A stretch of DNA of 10,308 nt from Chloromonas sp. AAM2 (lineage: Eukaryota > Chlorophyta > Chlorophyceae > Chlamydomonadales > Chlamydomonadaceae), in the NCBI GenBank assembly GCA_004335635.1, contig QAXH01006018.1, positions 9,904-20,211 of the forward strand, in the 5' to 3' direction. The position numbers were made by a program, and so were the translations under genes. Position 1 is the first letter of the stretch. Every line of letters begins with the position of its first letter. Below the pieces are notes generated by a model that worked only from the letters and a program-made list of their open reading frames with translations, did not search any database and had not been told where the DNA came from. This document shows, one piece after another, positions 1 through 7,000 of this stretch.

Positions 1-22
1 TGGAAAAGCTTGTGTGTGTCAG

Positions 23-71
23 GTCATCAGCTGCAGCTGGCCCATGATAGATACCAGTGACAGCTCCCATG
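23..71 (+). CDS. LRR gene, first visible exon
   Basis: Only one frame is open. It encodes a half-repeat ending in MIDTSDSSH. The donor is CCATG|GTAAGC. Its leftover base G joins TT of the next exon as Val, giving DTSDSSHVTNAGVHHM, which fits the LDxSxTxVxDAG repeat core seen elsewhere in this gene. The 5' edge is uncertain because AG acceptors occur at 21-22, 29-30 and 35-36; the first is used here. Confidence 0.5.
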
Positions 72-3000
72 GTAAGCCCTGGAAAAGCTTGCACACTAAC
101 GCCAATCGTAAGTCAGTCTTTTGCAGCTTGTGTAAGGTCGCGTGCCGCTGCAGCTTGTGCACAATCGGCCACGAGCTATGCATGTCAGCGACGATGCAAA
201 TGTGGTTGTGATTTTGAATGACCTGGTTGTCTGCTGTTGTTAGTGTCCCTATGCATAACATTGCTTATTGGAGTGACTGTTTGCAAGTGTGTGTGCCTGT
301 GTCTGCTACAACTCATCAAAGGTCCAACTGAGTCTATGTTCCTGCAGTTACCAATGCGGGTGTCCATCATATGGTGCAGCTGCATCACCTGACTCACGTG
401 GGCCTGGGCAGCTGCACATGCGTCTCAGCTAACTGCCTCAAGGCCCTGGAGGTGGGGCAGGCAAGCCACATGCATGTCCGGCTCGTATGACCCTCACATA
501 CGTGTAAATGCCGCTATGCTTTTGTCGTCACCATTCCGACTATAAGGCTTCATTGATTATCACACACGACCCTGCCCTCCTCGCCATGCTAATACTGCCC
601 ATACCTGGTAGCCTGCCAAGTGTGCTCTCGCTTGCTCAAGTGCTGAATGCACTTCTTCACGTTCTTGCTATGCATTACTTCAAGCGATCAGATGCATTAC
701 AAGTGCAACTTTCTTGTTTTCATTCCTTCAGAGCCTGTCCTTCCTGACCCACGTGGACCTGATGAATCAGCTCACTCTTTCTGACGTGGAGCTGGGGCAA
801 GGCCTAGGCCATGCAAGAACACTCACCCACCTCAACCTGAGGGGGTGCTGGAAGGTGAGAGCAGGGAGGTACTGGCAAGGAGGGCAACAAGCGAAACGTC
901 GGTTAACTCATGCTCATGCTTAAGGGGGTGGTCCGCTGCAACGCAAGCTGTGAAGTCGAAGTAAGCGGAAAGCCATGTAGTAATGTTGCTGATAATGATG
1001 ATGCACACACATCAGTTCGATGCCATTAAAGGCTATGGAGGTATGTGATCCCACACACTTGCAGGTTTCCTTGGCCCTCTTGGGTCCAGAAGACAACACC
1101 ATGTCTGTGGCCCAGGCGTGGCCCAGGCTGCAGTACTTGGACGCCAGTGAGACCAAGATCGGAGATGAAGGCTTGATGCAGGTAATGCAGCGCCACTGCT
1201 GGGCTTTGCCTCTCTTTACCGCGTTGTGGATTCATTGTACCAGGTTACAGTGCAAAAATTCGTTTTTGAAGCTGTGCCTTCCTGCTGGTTGCTCAAAGGT
1301 CACGTCTCACAGCATTGGCATTGTCGTGGCCGGCTGATATGTGAGCAGTCGTATGTTGTTCAGGTGTTGCAGTCACAGCAGTTGGGAGGACTGTTCTGCC
1401 GCTGTTTGGCAGCCGAGCAGATCTCAAGAGCTGCTGTGATTTTGTGCTGTTTTCTCGTTATTCTGCTGCAGCTGGGCCTGCTGCTGGAGCTGCGTTCGCT
1501 GCGGTTGAAGCGGTGCTGGGGTCTTTCTGCTGGGGCAGAGGGCGGGCTCAGCCACCTGGCATCGGCGAGTGTTAATACTCTGTACTTCTGACTGTGCCAC
1601 CCACCAGCCTTGCATCTGCCTGCCAGGGCACAGTCCTGCAGGCTTCATGTCCTGCAATATCTCGCCCATGTTTTGTGTAGCAGCAGCTGCCCGAGTCTAA
1701 GATTATACTAACCCAAAGTCTCGAGTGCAGAGGCTGCGCTGTGCACAAAATGGTGACAAAATTATTGCGCATGGCAAATTATGCGCACGTGTGGCAGGCG
1801 GTCCTGTGTGTTCGGCTGCCCATGCTGCCTTACAGTGAGCCGTGTGTTTGGCTGCTTTGCCGCCTGCTCTACAGTGCACTGCGTTTTGCTCCTGTGCTGC
1901 AGGGCGCAGCCCGGTTGTCTTTGTGTGCCCTGGACGTGCGCCACACCAATGTGGACAGCGGCAGCGCTGAGGCAATAGCCAAGCTGTCTGCGCTGCTGGT
2001 GCTGGACGTGTCGCAAACATACGTGAAGGATGCAGGAATCCAGGTGAGGTGTTGTCGCCAAGGATGCCGTGGTGACCAGTGGTTACCTGCGGTTTCTCCC
2101 ACCCCCCGGCCCGACTGAGCAGCCTTGCCATGAGCAGTCTGAAAGCCATGCAAGCCACAATTGCAAGGGCTGGACACGGGCCAATCTGGACACGTTCAAT
2201 GCTGATTATGATGGTCGTGCTCAGCATACGTGAAAACAAACAACCAACGTACGTGGGGGTGCCACAACGAATGATGACATGTCGCAAACAATGAGGGATG
2301 GAGGCGCACAGGTGAGGCACTGGGGAGTGCCGGACTTCGGTCAACCCACAATGAGCAGCTATTCCATTGGGGCAGCTCAGGTCGGTCATAAATGCAAGAA
2401 CGCTTGTGCCCTGGTGTCATATTCTGGTCCTGGAAATTCCAGAGGGATGAGCGTGGATGATTGTGCCATACTTTGGGTGCGCCTGCTCGTGGAGGCAACG
2501 TCTGTATTCGTATGTGTTTTACCATGGGGCGGCTCGTGGCCATAAATTCTTTCATTCGTGTTGCCACACCACAGGCCCTGGCATCTGGTCTGCTGTACCT
2601 GCGGTGCCTTGGGTTGAGTCGGCTGCAGCTGACGGACGACTGCTTGCCCGCCCTGACCGCCATGCGCTGCCTCAGAACCCTGGACCTCAGCCACTGCAGG
2701 CGCGTGTGTGAGCAAGTGTATGCTAGTAGCGCATGCAGCTAACGGTGGTGGATTACTACTGCGGATGATTGAGCACATGGGTATCACACCGGTTGTGTGC
2801 TCTGCAAACACTCGACGCAGTCATCAACAGCTGTGCAGGTGACATCACACACTGTTTGCAGACACGTCCATAGTGCGTTTGCAAACCAAAGCCATTGTAT
2901 CCTGCTGGCTTGCATGTGTCAGTTCTGTCGCTGACATTGTACGACGAAAGCGTGCATCACACCGTCACACGTTGCATGATCAAATGTGATCTGTCTATGT

Positions 3001-3300
3001 ATCCTTCATCTTGTATGATGAAAGCGTGCAGGGGTCCATAGGCCTTGCGGTCTGACACAATGTCCCATGTTGCTTGGGCACAGGGGCATCACACAGGATG
3101 GCCTTTCCACGTCGCTGCTCCGGCCTGTCCCCACCCGGCCACCCAAGCTGAGTCGTATAGCGCTGGAGGGGTGCTGGGGCGTACAGCTGATGACAATCGT
3201 CGCTGAAACGGCAGGGTCAGTGCCGCCAGCCTGGCGCCAGGGTAGCGCAACTCACTCAAAATGGGAGTACTTTTGGAGGCCTGATCTCGTAGCAGCCTAA
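23..3300 (+). CDS. Leucine-rich-repeat protein (AMN1/F-box-LRR-like repeats), 5'-partial, eight exons
   Basis: Joining 23-71, 348-451, 732-854, 1065-1181, 1472-1570, 1903-2043, 2575-2705 and 3084-3300 gives one open frame of 326 residues ending in TAA. Junction phases agree (1,0,0,0,0,0,2). The product is almost entirely LRR, about eleven units of 23-33 residues. Some are cysteine-type (LTHLNLRGCW, LRSLRLKRCW, LRTLDLSHCRRV, LSRIALEGCW). Others have an LDxSxT core (LQYLDASETKIGDEGL, LVLDVSQTYVKDAGI). Such repeats form a curved protein-binding surface in AMN1/GRR1/FBXL-type proteins. No F-box, kinase, signal peptide or membrane segment is visible, so the partner and pathway are unknown. The N-terminus is outside the window. 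The RBM25-like gene follows on the same strand about 660 bases downstream. The LRR assignment is strong. The exact exon edges at 23, 1570 and 2705 are weaker. Confidence 0.72.
348..451 (+). CDS. LRR gene exon, repeats 1-2
   Basis: The exon follows CCTGCAG and ends GAG|GTGGGG. It encodes TNAGVHHMVQLHHLTHVGLG, then a Cys-containing turn and NCLKALE. The spacing of Leu/Val and the Cys after the LxxLxL-type strand fit a cysteine-type LRR. It ends in phase 0. Confidence 0.68.
732..854 (+). CDS. LRR gene exon, repeats 3-4
   Basis: The exon follows a pyrimidine-rich tract ending CCTTCAG and is closed by AAG|GTGAGA. It contains 41 codons in phase 0. It encodes SLSFLTHVDLMNQLTLSDVE and, further on, LTHLNLRGCWK, two clear LRR strands. 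Confidence 0.78.
1065..1181 (+). CDS. LRR gene exon, repeats 4-5
   Basis: The exon is bounded by ACTTGCAG and CAG|GTAATG and has 39 codons in phase 0. It finishes the previous repeat and adds WPRLQYLDASETKIGDEGL, one of the best-formed LRRs of the gene. Confidence 0.78.
1472..1570 (+). CDS. LRR gene exon, repeat 6 (3' edge uncertain)
   Basis: The exon follows TTCTGCTGCAG. It encodes LGLLLELRSLRLKRCWGLSA, then GLSHLAS. The end at 1570 before GTTAAT keeps phase 0 with the next exon but is a poor donor. An alternative is a donor at 1569 (GTGTTA) paired with the acceptor after 1909, which also keeps the frame. Reading through reaches a TGA at 1589-1591, so a splice is needed for the repeats to continue. 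Confidence 0.58.
1571..1902 (+). other. LRR gene intron with TACTAAC branch-like site
   Basis: This 332-base intron has a perfect TACTAAC at 1706-1712, followed 18 bases later by TGCAG (1726-1730), which is not the acceptor used in the model. A skipped or unannotated exon could start at 1731. Nothing else was recognised. Confidence 0.35.
1903..2043 (+). CDS. LRR gene exon, repeats 7-8
   Basis: The exon follows TGTGCTGCAG and ends CAG|GTGAGG, with 47 codons. It carries two repeats of the LDxSxT kind: LCALDVRHTNVDSG and LLVLDVSQTYVKDAGIQ. It runs directly into ALASGLL of the next exon. Confidence 0.78.
2044..2574 (+). other. LRR gene intron with a decayed copy of the upstream exon end
   Basis: This 531-base intron contains 2280-2317, which resembles the end of the preceding exon plus its donor (2009-2049). 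Both begin TGTCGCAAACA and both end CAGGTGAGG. No LRR-coding stretch was found in the rest. Confidence 0.5.
2575..2705 (+). CDS. LRR gene exon, repeats 9-10
   Basis: The exon follows CACACCACAG. It encodes LYLRCLGLSRLQLTDDCLPA and CLRTLDLSHCRR. Of the overlapping GT donors in GCGTGTGTGAGC, the one after 2705 leaves two bases (GT) that join the G of the last exon. This gives SHCRRVGITQDGL, a good LRR continuation. The donor is GTGTGA. Confidence 0.7.
2706..3083 (+). other. LRR gene intron with a 20-bp direct repeat pair
   Basis: This 378-base intron holds two 20-base copies matching at 18 positions (2938-2957 and 3011-3030), each ending GAAAGCGTGCA, 73 bases apart. No coding signal was seen. 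Confidence 0.5.
3084..3300 (+). CDS. LRR gene terminal exon with stop
   Basis: The exon follows GGGCACAG. It encodes GITQDGLSTSLL, a Pro-rich spacer and LSRIALEGCWGV (the last repeat), then a non-repetitive tail ending at TAA 3298-3300. The tail could instead be intron if the donor CAGG|GTAGCG near 3240 is used, but no downstream LRR exon was found, so a stop here is preferred. Confidence 0.65.
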
Positions 3301-3589
3301 TGGCACGTGTTCGTGATTCGCATTTAGTGATTTCAGTAGTGATTTACGGATATGATTCTCACTTATTGGACGTGGGACAGAGACGGATCATTATAGATAG
3401 TCAGCATGTGTCAGGACGGCGATTAATAGGCCATCCCAGGCAACATGCAGATGTGGTGTACAGAGTTGGCATGGTGTTTAACCGAGACAGGACAGTCTGC
3501 AGTCTACCTGACCAGGCTGATTAAGGGCATGCTCAGGTGCCCAGTTCAGGTCTCCTTATCTTCTGCCCTGGCAAATGGAAGGTTCCCAT

Positions 3590-3670
3590 TGTAATGCTTT
3601 GACTCGAACTTTCCTCGGTGGCACATTGTGCACAAGTTTCTGGTGTCCCTTTTGTAATGCCCACTTGTAA
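3590..3670 (+). terminator. Cluster of three TGTAA poly(A)-signal candidates
   Basis: TGTAA occurs at 3590, 3653 and 3666, about 290 to 370 bases after the LRR stop codon. TGTAA is the established poly(A) signal in Chlamydomonas and relatives. Which one is used cannot be told from sequence. Confidence 0.45.
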
Positions 3671-3674
3671 TGTC

Positions 3675-3728
3675 CCAGCTGTTTCTCCATGCAGTAATGG
3701 CGCAGCACTTTGATCGAGAAACAGCTGG
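3675..3728. repeat. Perfect 13-bp inverted repeat, 28-base loop
   Basis: CCAGCTGTTTCTC at 3675-3687 is exactly complementary to GAGAAACAGCTGG at 3716-3728. It starts five bases after the last TGTAA, between the two genes. It could be a 3'-end hairpin, the remnant of a small inverted-repeat element, or a promoter element. Confidence 0.7.
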
Positions 3729-3962
3729 ATGAGTTGAAAAGTGTTCAGGAAAAACGGTTCTTTTTCCCTCGGCGACGAGAGAATGCGTGTGACCGAACAC
3801 CGTAACATTTTGTTTCCCTCGCTGCTCGCTGCTCGCCGAGCTGTCAGCCGGTGTTTGGGACCAAACTGCAAAATGGTTCTGACGACGTAGGTCTTGACAA
3901 GGCAAAGGGCCTGAAGAAGTTAGCCAGTAATTTGATTTGTATCTGACGGCTAGGGAGGCAGC

Positions 3963-4023
3963 ATGCAAGGACGTCCGCCGTTTATGCCTCCGGGCTTTGG
4001 AGGGCCTCCGTTCATGCCACCGG
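3963..4023 (+). CDS. RBM25-like exon 1 (start codon)
   Basis: The ATG lies 12 bases after an in-frame TAG (3951-3953), so it is the first usable start. It encodes two copies of a PPFMPPG motif (residues 5-20), as in the Pro/Met-rich RBM25 N-terminus. The donor G|GTGAGA leaves one base over. Confidence 0.8.
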
Positions 4024-7000
4024 GTGAGACATTATCATTGGTGTGCAGTTTGTGGCTTTGGAATAGCTCAATTCTGTCATGTCTTTTACATGACCGCCCA
4101 TGTTGGTCACTAACCGACAAACTATGGGACACTTGCTTTCCCGCAGGCGGGCCGATGGGCATGATGATGGGTCCTGGGCCAGGCGGGTTCGGTCCTAGGC
4201 CCATGGGTGGTATGATGGGACCTCCTGGGATGATGGGGATGGGCCATGGGCCCCCAGGAGGCATGATGGGGGGCCATGGGCCCCCAGGTGGTCGCATCAT
4301 GACGCCCAACCAGCCTCCACCAGCCACGACGGCTGGGTTGATAGCTGGATTTAAGCGTGGTAATGCCGCAGCAGGTGCGTCGCAGAGCCGTGACTCGCGG
4401 TTACGGCGATGGTGCCTCGGAGATCCTAAGATCTCATGTGCAGTTGGCGCCTGCCATGCCCATGCATACACATCCATGCACCATCCTGGTGCTGTTGTTA
4501 CATGCGTGATCCCAGCAGGAGATATCCAAGGGATTCAAACGTGAATGCCTGCGTGGTCCATGCCTGTTGATGCAGCTGCAGAGCGTCATTTTGCAGGCGG
4601 CCAGGCACCTACAGAGAAGAGCACTATGGTTTCCGTTGGCAAGATTGCTCCCAGCATTGACAGCAAGACTATCCAAACGCTCTTGGAGGCATGTGGGCCC
4701 TTGAAAAGGTGCGCAATCCTGCTGCAAGAATGGGCCATGGCAACTGCAGGGTGTGATCAACCAGGTTTGGTGGGGCATCGTTGTTGCATGCATGTGTATT
4801 GCGGGGTTTGAGACATGACAGGCTATCAATGCACATGAGGCAGTGGTGGCCAGGCAGCATGCACAGCTGCACAGGGCTCCGGACAGCACATCCTCGCACA
4901 GCATGGCGCAGCCAACGTCGGCCAGATCACGTCGGCCCCGGTCGGAAAGCACAGGCCTCGGTCAGCAAGCACAGGCCCCGGTCAGCAAGCACAGGCCCCG
5001 GTCAGCCAGGGACAAGCAGCACCTGGTAGGCAGCTGACAGCGGTTGCTGTTGGCAGCTGTTAGTGTTGGCTACACGGTCGGTTGCAGTAAGTACGGAGCA
5101 GTTGGACACTCCCCTCATATGCGTGGGTGTTCAACCGACAAGTGCCACGGCCCCGTAGCTTTCCGCACGTGGACTCTGCCATTGTGTTATTCCAGTCTGC
5201 AAGCAGTTGCAGTTCACAACTCAGCGGCACGTGCCTGTTTGTTGTCAAGGGATAGAGGCAGCAGCAAAAGAGACACTTCGTTGTGTGCTTGTGTGTGCAG
5301 TTGGAAGCGTGCCGAGGATCCCGAGACGCATGTGCCCAAGGGCTTTGGGTTTGCCGAGTATGAGGACGCGGAGGGGGTGCTCAGAGCTGTGCGATTACTC
5401 AACGGGCTCAAGGTGGGCACGGGTGGGAAAACATGGCAGGCTTATCATCATTACCGTAGGAGCAAATGTAGTGCAGAGGGTGTGGGGATAAGGACGACCA
5501 CATGTTGCGTGTTGTGCTCAACCGGCCCAACCTGGCCTTATAATCAGTTCACACTGCTGAAAGGCACACTCCAGCTAGGTTAGGATTTCACCAATCACGC
5601 ACCTTGACGTCGTAACCATGCACAGGGTTGGTCTTGCCTGCTTGTGCAATCGCTAGGCCTTACTCTATGTGCCGATTAAGGGCTCTCTATGGGTTTTCCA
5701 CAAGAGCGGGCATGAAACGCCAGTTACATCATCATTACGTAGAATTGGCTGTAAACATGGCCACAGTAGTAGGTACGCCTACAGTCGGTTTCATCAACGT
5801 CCTTACATGTCCAACAAGGATTCAGGTTGTGCCAAAGCGTATCAACGGACTGTCTGATACGCTTCCCGTTTTGATACTGATACGCAATGGCTTAACCCTA
5901 ACTATTATGGTTCAACCCCGGTCGATTTGGCACTGTTCATGTGTTGTAGGTTGACAATCAGGAGCTCGTGATCAAGGGCAACAGCGCCACCCAGCGCTAC
6001 GTTGAGGAGTATGAGGCCAACAAGAGGCAGGAGAGGCAGCGGGCGGCCAATGCAAGGATGGAGGCAGCTAAGAAGAAACAGGAAGAGGGCGAGGTGAGAC
6101 CAGGGGGTACCGAGGGATGACGTGACTAGGACGGAATGAAGATGAACTGGGAACTCAGATTGCAACGTGGATGCAAGCATGGGGCTCTCCCTCCTCACAT
6201 GTGCAAAGCCGTGCAACGCCCACCGAGGTGCCTGTGAGATAGTAAGTAATGGTTCCATGTTTGAGGTGATTGAGGTATGGAACTCGACCTCGGCACATCA
6301 GTGCAAATGTCGTTGACAAGGGGATTGGCGTGTGTGGCAGGTGCTAGCCTCAGAGTCTGACCTTTTGGCGCCTGCTCAATTGGATGCCGTCTGATTCATG
6401 ATGGATAGTTCTGTTCTGCATGCAGGTGGTTGATGAGAAGTCGCTGGCGGAAAGCGCAGTGTCTGGGCTGGGCAAGGAGGAGCAGGAGGGGGACAACAAG
6501 GCGCTGGAGGTGGGTGGGTAAACTTGAGATGGCAGCAAGACAAGGAAAACTTTACAGTGTGAGTGTTAAATGGGCCTGAAGTAGGCCAGGAATCGAGCAC
6601 AGGACAATGTGGTGGTGCACGTGAGCACCAGCCTAGGCTAACTTCTGCGAAGCAGGACACCGTCAGCAGTTCAGTTTGGATCAACCATCTGAGGCACTCC
6701 ATGGTTCAATGGTATCAATGGTATTAATGGTTATACCATGGTTATACCATTGAATGGTTATACCAGCACATATGTTTTGAATGCAGGTACAAATGGGTAA
6801 GTGTGAGTTGTAGCCATACCTGCAGTCACTTGCTACTACGCCGTTGGCTGACCCAAACACCGTTGGTTGAAGATGTGGCACAACTGGTGCAGAGATAGAG
6901 TTCGTCTTCGCTCGTTATTTCAACCTCGAGGCAAGTTGTGTCTTTCGCAGATCATCATGGGTATCGTGAGTGAGCGCGAGGAGGAGGCCGCGCGGCGCTT

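Larger units (their letters stand above)
3301..3962 (+). promoter_or_regulatory. Intergenic region: LRR gene 3' end and RBM25-like gene 5' region
   Basis: No recognisable protein is encoded here. A 74-codon open frame directly after the LRR stop has no family features. Three TGTAA motifs (3590-3594, 3653-3657, 3666-3670) suit algal poly(A) signals. The next ATG is under 300 bases further on, so the promoter and 5' UTR of the RBM25-like gene must be compact or overlap the upstream 3' UTR. No TATA box was recognised. Inverted 8-bp arms CTCGGCGA/TCGCCGAG (3768-3775 and 3833-3840) lie in the presumed 5' region. Confidence 0.45.

Noticed and set aside
1..91. Direct repeat TGGAAAAGCTTG at 1-12 and 80-91
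   Set aside because: It is only 12 bases, with no extension on either side; not enough to call an element.
1703..2389. 228-codon open frame on the - strand
   Set aside because: It lies opposite the LRR exon and introns, shows no family features, and its codons are the complement of a clearly coding + strand exon.
3300..3524. 74-codon + strand open frame after the LRR stop
   Set aside because: No recognisable motif, no upstream signal and 3' UTR position; more likely untranslated.
3950..4477. Proline-rich 175-codon open frame on the - strand
   Set aside because: It is the complement of the Gly/Met/Pro-rich exon 2 of the RBM25-like gene; the + strand is supported by splice phases and the RRM.
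5044..5583. 179-codon + strand open frame
   Set aside because: It is the RRM exon 4 read through into both flanking introns; the RBM25 match begins and ends at the splice sites.
5890..5902. Telomere-like TTAACCCTAAC
   Set aside because: It is a single short occurrence in an intron with no array.
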